DNA from: Methylophilus sp. TWE2
GTDB taxonomy: Bacteria; Pseudomonadota; Gammaproteobacteria; Burkholderiales; Methylophilaceae
Assembly (NCBI RefSeq): GCF_001183865.1
Contig: NZ_CP012020.1
Location: 2,227,839 to 2,291,838 of the forward strand
Length of the DNA: 64,000 nucleotides
Direction: 5' to 3'
The notes below the pieces were generated by a model. That model did not search any database, was not told the origin of the DNA, and worked only from the letters and a program-made list of their open reading frames with translations. This document shows, in pieces, positions 26,093 through 36,059 of the stretch. The position numbers were made by a program, and so were the translations under genes. The stretch's first letter is position 1; the number at the start of each line of letters is the position of its first letter.

Positions 26093-26893
26093 TCATGTGC
26101 ATAAATGCGCTAATTTTGGCAAAACTTGCATAGAATTTTTACCTGTGATTTCAATGAGTTGCGAAATTTCCAAGCCACGAATTAGGGCCATTTCCTCTGC
26201 TATTCTTTTTAATTGTCCAGGCGTATTCCGTCCGTGATGGCCCACCCAAACCGGGGGAATATCGGGCGCATCCGTCTCTAAAACCAGGACTTCCACGGGG
26301 AGCTCAGCAGCCAGCTTGCGGATTTTCAGTGCGCGTGGCCAGGTCATGGCACCGCCAAATCCAAGCTTGAATCCAAGTTCACTGAATATCGTTGCCTGTT
26401 GCAGGCTGCCATTGAATGCATGCGCAATACCACCATCTAGATGATATTTGCGCAAGTATTTAAGCACGCTATCCACAGCCGCACGCACATGTAAAATGAC
26501 CGGCAGACCAAACTGCTTGGCGATCTGTAACTGCCCTTCAAACAGGGCAAGCTGCTTGGCTTCGTTGTCGCGCGTGACATAAAAATCCAGGCCGATTTCC
26601 CCGATTGCCAGGAGTTGCCGTCCTTGTGGGCCTGCCAACACTGCTGCCACCGTGTCTTGCATCTGCTGCAAGGCGTCATCTGCCGCCTGGTCGACAAACA
26701 GAGGATGCCAGCCCAGGGCAAAGCCAGTTTGTGGATGCTGTGAGCACCAATCCATTACCGGTTGGAACGTGGATTGCATGACAGCCGGAATCACCAGCGC
26801 ACGCACGCCTTGCGCTTGCGCCTCTCGCCACACTTGGTCACGATCGGCATCAAACTCGCTGGCATCTAGATGGCAATGGGTATCAATCAGCAT
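26093..26893 (-). CDS. TatD-family metal-dependent hydrolase
   Basis: 266 aa TIM-barrel hydrolase. The first metal motif DTHCHLDASEFD, the Glu of AIGEIGLDFYV, His in PVILHVRAAVDSVL, IAHAFNGSLQQA and the Asp in VLETDAPDIPP form the TatD metal site. The ending ENT/GRNTPGQLKRIAEEMALIRG is typical. TatD proteins have 3'-5' DNase or related activity. The gene follows ribD by five bases on the same strand. Several paralogues usually exist, so no precise symbol is given. Confidence 0.9.
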   Translation of the reverse strand: MLIDTHCHLDASEFDADRDQVWREAQAQGVRALVIPAVMQSTFQPVMDWCSQHPQTGFALGWHPLFVDQAADDALQQMQDTVAAVLAGPQGRQLLAIGEIGLDFYVTRDNEAKQLALFEGQLQIAKQFGLPVILHVRAAVDSVLKYLRKYHLDGGIAHAFNGSLQQATIFSELGFKLGFGGAMTWPRALKIRKLAAELPVEVLVLETDAPDIPPVWVGHHGRNTPGQLKRIAEEMALIRGLEISQLIEITGKNSMQVLPKLAHLCT

Positions 26894-26898
26894 ACATA

Positions 26899-27990
26899 TC
26901 AGGGTTCAAGTTTGGCCTGCACACGAATATCCTGGCCAAACTGGCGAATATCAAGAATATGCAGGGGATGTGCGTCCGTCATATGAGCCATCTCTGGCAG
27001 GGCAAACATGCCGCGCGCAGTACTGCCCATCAGTTTGGGGGCGTAATATAACAATAGTTCATCCACCAGGCCAACTTGCAGGAAGGCACCATTCAGGGTT
27101 GCACCCGCTTCTATCAGCACCTCATTGCAGGGTAGCGCAGTGAGCGCCTGCATTAATGCGGCGATATCCACCTGTCCTTGTGCATTGGGAATATGCAGCG
27201 TGCGTATCCCCATGACCTGCAACACCTCCAACTTGGACGCGTCGCCTTGTGCGTAAGCAATCATGGCCTGGCCATGCTCTAACACTTTTGCATCAACAGG
27301 GATACGCAGCTGGCTATCTACAATCACTCGCAAAGGTTGTCTGGTTGTCGGGACATCCCTGACCGTCAGTGCGGAGTTATCCTGAAGAATACTCCCTATG
27401 CCCGTCACGATGACACAACTCTGTGCACGCCAGTGATGTACATCCTTACGCGCATCTGCTGAAGTGATCCACTGGCTGACACCATTCAATAACGCTGTGC
27501 GGCCATCCAGGCTGGCAGCCACCTTGAGCCTAACATATGGCCGCTGCTGGGTCATGCGAAGTATAAAACCCGGGTTGAGTGCCCTCGCCTGTGCTTCGCA
27601 TACCCCCACCGTCACCGCGATGTTTTGTGCCCGCAAGCGTTCAATGCCCTTGCCCGAAACCAGCGGGTTAGGATCTTGCATCGCCACGACAACGCGGTTG
27701 ACGCCTGCTTTCACCAAGGCATCGGCACAGGGTGGCGTGCGTCCAAAATGACTGCACGGCTCCAGCGTGACATAGGCTGTCGCGTCACACGCCAAGTCAC
27801 CTGCCGCTTGCAGGGCATGCACCTCCGCGTGCGGTTCACCCGCCTTGAGGTGGGCACCTTCGCCTAACACCTGGCCATGTTTGACAATAACGCAGCCAAC
27901 CCGCGGGTTAGGCGTCGTGGTATACAGCCCTCGCGCTGCCAGACGCAGCGCACGCGTCATCCATTCAATATCTTGTGTAGTTTGAGACAT
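26899..27990 (-). CDS. ribD: Bifunctional riboflavin biosynthesis deaminase/reductase
   Basis: 363 aa. The N-terminal cytidine-deaminase-like domain binds Zn through HAEVHAL and PCSHFGRTPPCADAL and deaminates the pyrimidine intermediate. The C-terminal reductase domain (RPYVRLKVAASLDGRTALLNG, WITSADARKDVHHWRA, PLRVIVDSQLRIP, VLIEAGATLNGAFL) reduces the ribosyl side chain. Length and order are normal. It is separated from the usual ribE/ribBA/ribH genes, at least in this window, and pairs with tatD. Confidence 0.95.
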   Translation of the reverse strand: MSQTTQDIEWMTRALRLAARGLYTTTPNPRVGCVIVKHGQVLGEGAHLKAGEPHAEVHALQAAGDLACDATAYVTLEPCSHFGRTPPCADALVKAGVNRVVVAMQDPNPLVSGKGIERLRAQNIAVTVGVCEAQARALNPGFILRMTQQRPYVRLKVAASLDGRTALLNGVSQWITSADARKDVHHWRAQSCVIVTGIGSILQDNSALTVRDVPTTRQPLRVIVDSQLRIPVDAKVLEHGQAMIAYAQGDASKLEVLQVMGIRTLHIPNAQGQVDIAALMQALTALPCNEVLIEAGATLNGAFLQVGLVDELLLYYAPKLMGSTARGMFALPEMAHMTDAHPLHILDIRQFGQDIRVQAKLEP

Positions 27991-28153
27991 AGCTTGCCAT
28001 GATACAAAAAAATACCGCGTTTACGGTTTTTTTGTGCACCAGGCCTCATGACTGAAATCGCAACATCACTCGCATCACGAACTGCCGAATACGGGGGGGT
28101 TTGCATGTTTCTTTCATGCAAGCACGCACGCGTAATGACGCTACACTCAAAGT

Positions 28154-30298
28154 ATGATTTATATTGCCGATCCCAACCCTTGGCTGGCCCTGTACGCACA
28201 ACCGCTGCATACACGCACTGCCCCCCCTACCGCAGACTTGCAGTCGTTTTTATCGACTTATGGCCGCTCGCAGCAGCAGACATGCACTCTCACCCGAATA
28301 AGCCCTGAAATAGGATCAGATTTAACAGAAGCGTTGGCAACTCTGCCAGAAAGCCTCCTGAATACCCTCAACAAATCTGTACTGGGGATTTTCTTTGCTG
28401 ATGGCCTGGGGGCTTCCGGCCTGACCGATATGGTCGCGCTGGGTGATGGCAGCAACAATATCGGATTTATCATCGTGCTGGATACTCAAGCATTTGCGCA
28501 CGCTTCGGCAAATGCCTGGGCCAGCTGGAAAGAAAATTCGGCGTTTACGGCGGATGAAGAGGTGCAGATTCAGGTGTGCATTGCTAATGAAGACAGCGAC
28601 CATCGCGTGCAAGCCTTGCGCTTCCTGTTGCTGCACGAATTTGGCCATGTCCTCGCTACCATGACAGACATTTGCCCCAAAGAGTGGAGCTTTCCCCTGC
28701 AAAAACTGGCCGGTCACTTCAGCAAACATAGCTGGCAAACGAGTGGTACTAAAGCGATTCGACCAGAACAGAACTTCCCCCACCGTGAAAAAATCTCGTT
28801 TTACCGCCAGCCAGCACTGCAGGCCAGCCAGGCACTAGACCTTTACCGTGATCTGGCAAGAACCGCTTTCCCCACCTTATATGCCAGCATGGATGTACAG
28901 GAAGATTTCGCCGAGTGCTTTGCCACTTACGTGCATACACAATTGCTGGGCCAACCCTATCGCGTGCAGGTAAAGGTCGGCGATGCTCTGGTATTTACCA
29001 GCGATGACTTCTGGGCATCGTCGCGTGCCAGTGAAAAGCGGCGATACTTTCATCACTTATTGCAGTCACTGGAACACAATAATGCCAGGCATACCTTCCA
29101 GGGTCTTGCGCCTTTCCTGCGCATGAACCTTAATGGCGCTGACTTGCGGTCCCATGCACAATCGTTGCTGGTACAAGCTAATCAAGACCAGGAGAATGCC
29201 ATCTTATGGATGAACCTGGCGACAGTATTTTTATGCCTCAAAATGCGAGACATGGGATTAGCCATCCAAGAGCAGGCGTTAGCGTTACAGCGTCTGTACG
29301 TTCGCCCGGCAAACTGCAGGCGACCAAAGTTCCGCCTGCTGATGATTATGACTGCAGGGGATCTGTCAGAAAACACCCCGATTGATTGCCTACTGGAAAA
29401 CAGCCCGGTAGAGTTGCTTTATTACTATGCGACGGTAGCGCAACCTTTACCATCCCCATTGCCAGAGCATGATGCTGTGATGGTAGGCTTGTCTGACAGC
29501 GAGGCTAACCGGGCGCTATTGTTAGCCGTACAGGCCAGCCTGTCAGGTCACGCAAAGCCGGTCATCAACCCACCGCACCTGCTGCCCAACGTTAACCGTG
29601 ATCAATTAAGCGCGCTCCTGCAAGACATCCCTGGACTGGAAATGCCACGCACACATAAACTGTCGCGTAGCCAGGTAGTGACTCGTTTAAGCCTGCAAAA
29701 CCAGGGTAAACAAACCGCCCCTGAGGCAATGCCTGGTTTTCCATTGATTATCCGACCCGTTGGCTCCCAAGCAGGTAACAATCTGGCCAGAATCACCTCT
29801 GCGAATGAACTAGCGGACTATTTAAAAGAGGTGACAAGCCCCGATTTCTTTGTGTCCCGTTTTGTGGATTACAGCAGCCACGATGGACAATTTCGCAAAT
29901 ACAGAATTGCCATGCTGCGCGGCGAACCCTTTATTTGCCATATGGCGATTTCGAGTGACTGGATGGTGCACTACGTGAACGCTGGCATGTATGAGTCCGC
30001 CGAGAAACGCGAAGAAGAAGGCCTGTTCATGCAAAACTTCAACCGCTTTGCGACTCGCCATCAGGCTGCGTTGGAGGCCATTTATGCGCGTCTACAACTT
30101 GATTATCTCTGCATTGATTGCGCCGAAACCTCCGATGGCAAACTGCTGGTGTTTGAGATAGACCATATCATGGCCGTGCACGCCATGGACTCGGCCAGCC
30201 TGTTCCCGTTTAAGGCGGGGCAGATCGCCAAACTACAGCACGCTTTCGAGCAGTATTTATATACATTACAGACGCAACCATTACTGGAGAGCGCATGA
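28154..30298 (+). CDS. HExxH metallopeptidase-like / TPR-like / ATP-grasp fusion protein, unknown function
   Basis: 714 aa. Residues about 1-290 contain RFLLLHEFGHVLATM near residue 160, a zincin-type HExxH, followed later by DVQEDFAECFATYV, where a Glu could be the third ligand. The middle has helical, TPR-like repeats, then a domain with LMIMTAGDLSENTPIDCLLE and LPEHDAVMVGLSDSEANRALL. From about residue 528 a RimK-like ATP-grasp domain appears: GFPLIIRPVGSQAGNNLARI, FFVSRFVDYSSHDGQFRKYRI, and LLVFEIDHIMAVHAMD. There is no signal peptide. Translation is coupled to serC by ATGA. The TPR/ATP-grasp part resembles ligases of unknown substrate; the peptidase fusion is unusual to me. Confidence 0.7.
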   Translation: MIYIADPNPWLALYAQPLHTRTAPPTADLQSFLSTYGRSQQQTCTLTRISPEIGSDLTEALATLPESLLNTLNKSVLGIFFADGLGASGLTDMVALGDGSNNIGFIIVLDTQAFAHASANAWASWKENSAFTADEEVQIQVCIANEDSDHRVQALRFLLLHEFGHVLATMTDICPKEWSFPLQKLAGHFSKHSWQTSGTKAIRPEQNFPHREKISFYRQPALQASQALDLYRDLARTAFPTLYASMDVQEDFAECFATYVHTQLLGQPYRVQVKVGDALVFTSDDFWASSRASEKRRYFHHLLQSLEHNNARHTFQGLAPFLRMNLNGADLRSHAQSLLVQANQDQENAILWMNLATVFLCLKMRDMGLAIQEQALALQRLYVRPANCRRPKFRLLMIMTAGDLSENTPIDCLLENSPVELLYYYATVAQPLPSPLPEHDAVMVGLSDSEANRALLLAVQASLSGHAKPVINPPHLLPNVNRDQLSALLQDIPGLEMPRTHKLSRSQVVTRLSLQNQGKQTAPEAMPGFPLIIRPVGSQAGNNLARITSANELADYLKEVTSPDFFVSRFVDYSSHDGQFRKYRIAMLRGEPFICHMAISSDWMVHYVNAGMYESAEKREEEGLFMQNFNRFATRHQAALEAIYARLQLDYLCIDCAETSDGKLLVFEIDHIMAVHAMDSASLFPFKAGQIAKLQHAFEQYLYTLQTQPLLESA

Positions 30299-31437
30299 TG
30301 AAACTGAATGCCAATCAACTGAATTTTTCTGGTGGTCCAGGTGCATTGCCAGAAAGTGTATTGCAGCAACTCCAGACAGCCATGCTCTGTGTACCAGAAG
30401 TTGGCTTGTCTATTCTTGGCATCAGCCATCGTTCGCAATGGTTTGCACAAGTAGTGCAAGAGCTTGAGGATAATATCCGCCAGTTGATGGGCCTGCCTGA
30501 CTCTACGCGCGTGCTCATGATGCAAGGTGGCGCCACGCAACAGTTCTCCATGTTGCCCATGAACCTGTTACGCGATGGGCAATCTGCCGACTATATCCAC
30601 AGCGGCTACTGGAGTGGCAAAGCCATTCACGAAGCTGAAAAGTCCGGCAAACTTCAACTGGCCTGGAGCGGCAAGGCCGACCAGTTTAGCCGTTTGCCGA
30701 GTGATGCGGAGCTGCAACTGTCAAAAGACGCTGCCTATTTTCACTACATTTCAAACGAAACCGTAGAAGGCCTGCAGTTTCACCGTGTGCCTGGCCGGGA
30801 CGATGTCCCGCGTATCTGTGACATGTCCTCCGACCTGCTGTCTGCACCGGGGGAATTCAACCGCTATGCAATGATCTATGCCCATGCCCAGAAAAACATA
30901 GGCCCCGCAGGCGTGACACTTGTCATTTTGCGTGATGATTTTATGCAGACCCTGCCCAAGGATTTACCTGGCTTTATCAACTACCATGCTCAGGCGGATG
31001 CGCACTCTATTTACAACACGCCGCCTGTGTTTGCCATTTACAGTGTATTGCTGGTGACGCGCTGGCTACTTAATGACATCGGCGGCTTGCACAATATTGC
31101 CAAACATAACGAGCTGAAAGCAGCTTGTTTGTACCAGGTGCTGGATGACCATGCCGATTTCTACCGCGGCCGTGCCGCTATCGCTGACCGCTCCAACATG
31201 AATGTGGTATTTAATTTACCTAACGCAGAGATAGAACAGGCATTTTTACTGGCTGCCCAACAGGCAGGCTTTTCAGGCCTGAATGGTCACCGCAGCATCG
31301 GCGGCATACGAGCCTCGATTTATAATGGGTTGGAAATTGCTGCCGCTGATCAACTGGCAGACTTTATGCAGACGTTCTATAAACGCTATAAAACCTCTAC
31401 GCCGCAAACCGCAGGATTTTCCCCGGCCTACGCATAA
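30295..31437 (+). CDS. serC: Phosphoserine aminotransferase family (SerC)
   Basis: PLP-dependent transaminase of 380 aa. NFSGGPGALPESVLQQLQ, GISHRSQWF, LMMQGGATQQFSMLPMNLL, HYISNETVEGLQF, and the PLP-lysine segment IYAHAQKNIGPAGVTLVIL match SerC, as does GLNGHRSIGGIRASIYNG near the end. It would convert 3-phosphohydroxypyruvate and glutamate to phosphoserine. The start overlaps the stop of the ATP-grasp gene by four bases. It may be the housekeeping SerC or a specialised paralogue; the conserved motifs favour real transaminase activity, and the context leaves the substrate open. Confidence 0.85.
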   Translation: MMKLNANQLNFSGGPGALPESVLQQLQTAMLCVPEVGLSILGISHRSQWFAQVVQELEDNIRQLMGLPDSTRVLMMQGGATQQFSMLPMNLLRDGQSADYIHSGYWSGKAIHEAEKSGKLQLAWSGKADQFSRLPSDAELQLSKDAAYFHYISNETVEGLQFHRVPGRDDVPRICDMSSDLLSAPGEFNRYAMIYAHAQKNIGPAGVTLVILRDDFMQTLPKDLPGFINYHAQADAHSIYNTPPVFAIYSVLLVTRWLLNDIGGLHNIAKHNELKAACLYQVLDDHADFYRGRAAIADRSNMNVVFNLPNAEIEQAFLLAAQQAGFSGLNGHRSIGGIRASIYNGLEIAAADQLADFMQTFYKRYKTSTPQTAGFSPAYA

Positions 31438-31441
31438 GGCA

Positions 31442-31819
31442 TTAGTGCGAGGAAATCTGGCTATGGGTTAAGCGCCCATCCGCGTCAAAATAAATACGCA
31501 ACGCATGGTAAACATGCATACATTTGCCGAGGTCATATTCCAGTGCGTTGGCATCTTCCAGACTGGGACGGCCTAGCAGGGCCATGACAGCCTCTTTTTT
31601 GGCGCCGCGGATCAAGATGTGATTTTTGAGATCATAAGCCATGTCACCCCGGCGGCAATCTTTTTGTACACTACTTGAAAGTTCCATCCAGCGTGTCTGG
31701 TCAAATTTCTCACTGCCAAAGACCGCTTCGTCCTTGAATGCCCACCAGGTAAAAAAGACGATGGTGAGGATCACCGTGAATACCGCCAGTACAATTGCAG
31801 ACACCTTGATCAGTTTCAT
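31442..31819 (-). CDS. Membrane-anchored small protein, BamE/SmpA-like fold
   Basis: 125 aa. One N-terminal membrane segment (VSAIVLAVFTVILTIVFFTWWAF) precedes a periplasmic part with a pattern like the BamE/SmpA or YxeA-type small domain: LKNHILIRGAKKEAVMALLGRPSLED, LEYDLGK, ALRIYFDADGRLTHSQI. The phrase 'x-x-x-V-x-x-L-L-G-x-P' followed by a Tyr/Leu strand is the usual sign of that fold. The precise family is uncertain. It follows the nrdR gene, 20 bases away on the same strand. Confidence 0.6.
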   Translation of the reverse strand: MKLIKVSAIVLAVFTVILTIVFFTWWAFKDEAVFGSEKFDQTRWMELSSSVQKDCRRGDMAYDLKNHILIRGAKKEAVMALLGRPSLEDANALEYDLGKCMHVYHALRIYFDADGRLTHSQISSH

Positions 31820-31839
31820 GCACGTTGCCTTTCAGAGGA

Positions 31840-32301
31840 TTAGTCGCTATCGGTCACATCCAGGTCACGGATGGCGTTATGGAAATCATCCACATCCGAA
31901 AAGCTGCGGTACACCGATGCAAAGCGGATATAAGCGACCTGGTCCATCTGCTTGAGTTCCTGCATCACGGTTTCACCCAATAGCCGCGCAGGCACCTCTC
32001 GCACACCAAGGCCCAGTACTTTTTGAATAATACGGTCCATGGCTTTGTCCACATACTCGGTAGGCACCGGGCGCTTGTGCAAGGCACGCGTAAATGACAC
32101 CCGCAATTTTTCGCGTTTGAATTCTTCACGCGTACCGTTTTGTTTGACCACTTGCGGCAGGTGCAACTCGGCCGTTTCATAAGTCGTAAAACGCTTGTCG
32201 CACACCTGGCAACGTCTACGCCTGCGGATAGAGTTCCCCTCCTCATTGAGGCGGGAATCTACCACTTGCGTATCGTCAGCACCGCAAAACGGACATTTCA
32301 T
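31840..32301 (-). CDS. nrdR: Ribonucleotide reductase repressor NrdR
   Basis: 153 aa, normal length. The N-terminal zinc ribbon has two Cys pairs ([10 protein letters not shown] and [12 protein letters not shown]) around VVDSR and IRRRRRC. The ATP-cone domain ([44 protein letters not shown]) senses ATP/dATP. NrdR represses nrd operons at NrdR boxes. It lies directly downstream of glyA on the same strand, the common glyA-nrdR arrangement of betaproteobacteria. Confidence 0.97.
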   Translation of the reverse strand: MKCPFCGADDTQVVDSRLNEEGNSIRRRRRCQVCDKRFTTYETAELHLPQVVKQNGTREEFKREKLRVSFTRALHKRPVPTEYVDKAMDRIIQKVLGLGVREVPARLLGETVMQELKQMDQVAYIRFASVYRSFSDVDDFHNAIRDLDVTDSD

Positions 32302-32322
32302 GGCTGGAAATAACCAGAGAAA

Positions 32323-33570
32323 TTATTTACCGTAAACAGGGAATTTATCAGTCAAGGCGTGTACCTTGGCTTTCACCGCAGCAATCACTTCCGCACTTTC
32401 CGGATTATCCAGCACGTCGGCAATCAGGTTGGCCACTTGCTCTGCTTCCGCTTCTTTGAAGCCACGTGTGGTGATCGCTGGTGAACCAATACGGATACCG
32501 GAAGTCACGAATGGACTTTCAGGATCGTTAGGGATCGCATTCTTGTTGACGGTGATATGTGCCTGGCCCAGGTAGGCATCGGCTGCTTTACCGGTCAGGC
32601 CTTTCGGACGCAGGTCTACCAGGAATACGTGAGATTCTGTACGGCCAGAAATGATACGCAAACCGCGTGCTGCTAATGTAGACGCCATGACGCTGGCGTT
32701 TTTAAGTACCTGCTCCTGATAGGTCTTGAACTCAGGTTGGGCAGCTTCCAGGAAAGCAGTCGCTTTACCTGCAATCACGTGCATCAAAGGGCCGCCTTGC
32801 AAGCTTGGGAACACATTGGAGTTGAGTGATTTCTCGAACTCCGCTTTAGCCATAATGATACCGCCACGTGGACCACGCAAAGTTTTGTGCGTGGTCGAAG
32901 TCACAAAGTCAGCATGCGGCACCGGGTTAGGATACACGCCCCCTGCGATCAGGCCTGAATAGTGCGCCATGTCGACCATAAAGTAGGCACCTACTTTTTT
33001 GGCGATTTCTGCCATGCGCGCCCAGTCAAAACGCAAGGCGTAGGCAGACGCACCGCCTATCAGCAATTTTGGTTTGCATTCAACGGCAATACGCTCCATC
33101 TCGTCGTAGTCGATTTCTTCTTTGTCGTTTAAGCCGTAAGGCACGATATTGAACAACTTACCGGACAGATTTGCAGGTGAACCATGCGTCAAATGGCCGC
33201 CGTGACCCAAGTTCATGCCCATCACGGTGTCACCTGGTTTCAGGATAGAGAAATAAACCGCCTGGTTAGCCTGTGAACCGGAGTGTGGTTGTACGTTGGC
33301 ATACTCAGCACCATACAACGCCTTCAAGCGGTCAATTGCCAATTGTTCAACCTGGTCAACAAACTCGCAACCGCCATAGAAACGCTTGCCTGGGTAGCCT
33401 TCAGCATACTTGTTAGTGAGTTGCGAGCCCTGGGCTTCCATCACCGCAGGACTGGTGTAGTTTTCCGAAGCAATCAGCTCAATATGCTGATGCTGACGCT
33501 CTACTTCAGAAGAAATCATTTGGGCCAATGCTGGGTCTGCAACGCTTAAGTTTCTTGAAAAGCTAAACAT
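32323..33570 (-). CDS. glyA: Serine hydroxymethyltransferase
   Basis: PLP enzyme of 415 aa interconverting serine and glycine with tetrahydrofolate, central to one-carbon flow. Motifs: [72 protein letters not shown], and the PLP-lysine sequence [15 protein letters not shown]. Start at 33570 ([10 protein letters not shown]) matches the usual GlyA N-terminus; an upstream in-frame ATG adds 21 unrelated residues. In a RuMP-type methylotroph it serves biosynthesis rather than a serine cycle; that is inference from the family. Confidence 0.96.
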   Translation of the reverse strand: MFSFSRNLSVADPALAQMISSEVERQHQHIELIASENYTSPAVMEAQGSQLTNKYAEGYPGKRFYGGCEFVDQVEQLAIDRLKALYGAEYANVQPHSGSQANQAVYFSILKPGDTVMGMNLGHGGHLTHGSPANLSGKLFNIVPYGLNDKEEIDYDEMERIAVECKPKLLIGGASAYALRFDWARMAEIAKKVGAYFMVDMAHYSGLIAGGVYPNPVPHADFVTSTTHKTLRGPRGGIIMAKAEFEKSLNSNVFPSLQGGPLMHVIAGKATAFLEAAQPEFKTYQEQVLKNASVMASTLAARGLRIISGRTESHVFLVDLRPKGLTGKAADAYLGQAHITVNKNAIPNDPESPFVTSGIRIGSPAITTRGFKEAEAEQVANLIADVLDNPESAEVIAAVKAKVHALTDKFPVYGK

Positions 33571-33959
33571 GACGATCAAGTTTCCGTATTCACAAAAATA
33601 AAGCGTGATTTTACCATGAGGCGACCCTTGCATGCATCTTTAGCATGGCTCCTCGCCAGACAGCAAGCTTGCTATCCCCGCAGAATTTGCTTCCCTAGGT
33701 GACGATGGCGTGCGCTGGCATTGCCCGCACCGCACCAATTCGGTGCACTTAATTCAGCAGTTGATGACTGTAAATATACTGATCAATATGGAAAAATTAT
33801 TTATGTACATGATTTTTATAGCATTATTAAACCTGGCATGGCTTATGCTTAGTAATAACCGTAAGCGTATATCTCCAAAATCGCTCCCTAAACCCAACTT
33901 CGGTTGGGTTCTTTTTTGCCTCACTGCACTTTAGGACTGCTGTGCATAGGAATGTTGAC
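33571..33959. other. Non-coding region upstream of glyA with structured segments
   Basis: 389 bases between glyA and the AsmA gene stop. It carries the glyA promoter. Self-complementary stretches include GCACCG/CGGTGC around 33730-33750 and GTGCG/CGCAC just before it. A strong plus-strand terminator ends the region at 33891-33917, although no convincing plus-strand gene precedes it. A 48-codon reading frame from about 33788 runs through the terminator and lacks a ribosome binding site, so I do not call it. Confidence 0.5.
33891..33917 (+). terminator. Rho-independent terminator reading rightward
   Basis: AACCCAAC (33891-33898), loop TTCG, GTTGGGTT (33903-33910) form a perfect 8-bp stem with a stable UUCG tetraloop, followed by CTTTTTT. 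It points along the plus strand, opposite to both neighbouring genes. Confidence 0.8.
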
Positions 33960-36059
33960 CTAGGGCTGTTTGCCCTCAGTATTTTTTGTTTGCGGACTTT
34001 TACTCTGTCGCGATTTTAATTGTTGCAAGGTTTGCTGGCATCCATCATCGGCAGCCGCATCGGCCTGACTACCTGGATCCAGGAAAGGCACAATCGCCGC
34101 AAAGGGGTTGATGAGCGCCAGCAACAAACCACCAGCTACACGTGCAGCAATTGGGCCAGGACTTAATGACACCTGCGGATCGACAAATGGACCAGTGACA
34201 AGAATCGGGGAGCGCACGGTAAACGGTGAAAAGTTTTTTGGGTTAGCCTGCAATTTAAGATTTAACTGTTCTTCCCCCAGGTTCACCTGCCCCAGCACAT
34301 TCACTGTGGTGACCGGGGTATCAATCAAGGCGGCTTCAGGCGTTAGCACACCTTGCTTGGCACGCCAGCCCATGGCCGCACATTGCATAGGTAACGGCTG
34401 GTCCCCTTTGATCAGCACACCCACGGCCTGCGCGATATCCAGGCCCGCCGCTTCCACGACCAAGTGCGAAATTTCGCCCTGGCGTATCATCAGCGCCACT
34501 TGTCCATCCAGCGACTTAAGCAAGGCCGCCGTGGATCGGCCCTGGCCCTGCAGTTTCGCCTTACCGGTTAACCGGCCAGAAATATAAGGTGGTTCTGCAT
34601 TGGCTACTTGCTTATTTTGCTGCTGCCCTGCCTGAGACTTATCTGGTGGATTTTGCTGCACCTGATTTTTCTGTACTTTCAGCCACTGCTCCAGCCGGAT
34701 ATCGCGCACGGCCAATTGAATCTCCCAATCAGGTGCAGGGGGCGGGGAAATATCTGTATTTTGGGAGTCATGTGCATCAATGCTCAGTGCGCCTGACAGG
34801 CTGCCTTGTGCCGTATTGGCCTCAAGGTCAGCCAGGCTGAGTTTGTGTTTATTGAGCGTCAGATGCAATTTAAGCGGCGAAATCTTCTGCCTGAAGGCAC
34901 TGCCTAAATCGACCGCATCCAGGTGCACATCAATATCGGCATTCATACGTCCATAAGTGGCAAAATCGAGCGACTCATCGGGAAATAGCTTGCCTGGATG
35001 TGTATTGGTTGCGTTGTCTTGAGTCGCCCCAAAGGCGGGTGCCAGATCAGCCAGCATTAATAATGCACCTTGCAACTTGCCACTTAGCATGGGAATTTCG
35101 GGCGTCAGGTCATAAACAAACTCGCCCGATAGGCGGCTACGTCCTATTTTTGCTGAAGGGATATTCACTTTCCATTGACTGGTCCCTTTTTCCACCTCGG
35201 CTGCCACTTTAAAGGCAGAAGTCCGTGGAAAAGTCAGGTCCAACAAGTCACCGACATCTGCCAATGAAGGCCCGGTGACATCGACCTTACCTTTGACGCG
35301 CTGCTCACCAAATAAATCATAGACCGATCCACGAAACTGTGCCTTCACAGCCCCATATTTGAGCCAGCCCTGGGAATTAATCGGTTGGGAGTCCTTGCCC
35401 TGCGTCGCCACCGGCAAAAACCCTTGGGTGACCAGCTCCCCTTGTAATGGCAACCGACGGAACTTACCATTCACTTTCACCCTGGACTCAGGACTTGCCA
35501 AGTGCTCGCCTTCTTCGGTAAAAAATTTCACCGCCAATTGTGCATGCGTAATGGCATCATCTACTTTGGCTTGTCCCTGATTGACAGCAAGCTGTTCAAT
35601 CACCGGGAAAGGCCTTGGCGGGCTGGTATCATCCAGCTCAAAATCCCAGCTGGCATGGCGGTCAGTATGACGAAGCAGATAGGCGTTGAGTTGATCGGCG
35701 CGAATCGCCTGGATGCGGTAAGGATCGCCCTCTTTCAACGACCACAAATGTCGATACCGGAGCTGTAAATCCAGCCCTCGTGCATCGACAAAATAAGGCG
35801 CGTCAAATCCTTCAGGCGCAGAGATATTTAATCCACCGACCTGCAGGCGAATGCCACCTAGCAGCTGTAAGTGGAACGGCCGTTCAATTTCCACAGACCG
35901 ATGTAATTTATTTTGTAGGAATTGTTGCAAAGGTTGGCGCAAAAAAGGCCACCCAGCCATTTCACAGCCTATGACGGCCAACACCAACACCAGTAAACTC
36001 GCCATGACCCATCTGGTGACTTTGCTGGATTTTGTTTTTGTTATCTCAGTATCACTCAT
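33960..36059 (-). CDS. AsmA-family inner-membrane protein
   Basis: 699 aa. One N-terminal membrane helix (WVMASLLVLVLAVIGCEMA) anchors a large periplasmic beta-rich body. Family signs are IERPFHLQLLGGIRLQVGGLNISAPEGFDAP at the N-terminus and, in the C-terminal AsmA_2 region, LNLKLQANPKNFSPFTVRSPILVTGPFVDPQVSLSP. A Gln-rich linker is near residue 480. AsmA-like proteins are thought to move phospholipid between membranes. Start 36059 (MSDTEIT) is preferred to an in-frame ATG 54 bases upstream. Confidence 0.88.
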   Translation of the reverse strand: MSDTEITKTKSSKVTRWVMASLLVLVLAVIGCEMAGWPFLRQPLQQFLQNKLHRSVEIERPFHLQLLGGIRLQVGGLNISAPEGFDAPYFVDARGLDLQLRYRHLWSLKEGDPYRIQAIRADQLNAYLLRHTDRHASWDFELDDTSPPRPFPVIEQLAVNQGQAKVDDAITHAQLAVKFFTEEGEHLASPESRVKVNGKFRRLPLQGELVTQGFLPVATQGKDSQPINSQGWLKYGAVKAQFRGSVYDLFGEQRVKGKVDVTGPSLADVGDLLDLTFPRTSAFKVAAEVEKGTSQWKVNIPSAKIGRSRLSGEFVYDLTPEIPMLSGKLQGALLMLADLAPAFGATQDNATNTHPGKLFPDESLDFATYGRMNADIDVHLDAVDLGSAFRQKISPLKLHLTLNKHKLSLADLEANTAQGSLSGALSIDAHDSQNTDISPPPAPDWEIQLAVRDIRLEQWLKVQKNQVQQNPPDKSQAGQQQNKQVANAEPPYISGRLTGKAKLQGQGRSTAALLKSLDGQVALMIRQGEISHLVVEAAGLDIAQAVGVLIKGDQPLPMQCAAMGWRAKQGVLTPEAALIDTPVTTVNVLGQVNLGEEQLNLKLQANPKNFSPFTVRSPILVTGPFVDPQVSLSPGPIAARVAGGLLLALINPFAAIVPFLDPGSQADAAADDGCQQTLQQLKSRQSKSPQTKNTEGKQP

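Noticed and set aside
33785..33934. Small membrane peptide gene upstream of glyA
   Set aside because: The frame reads through a strong terminator and has no Shine-Dalgarno sequence.
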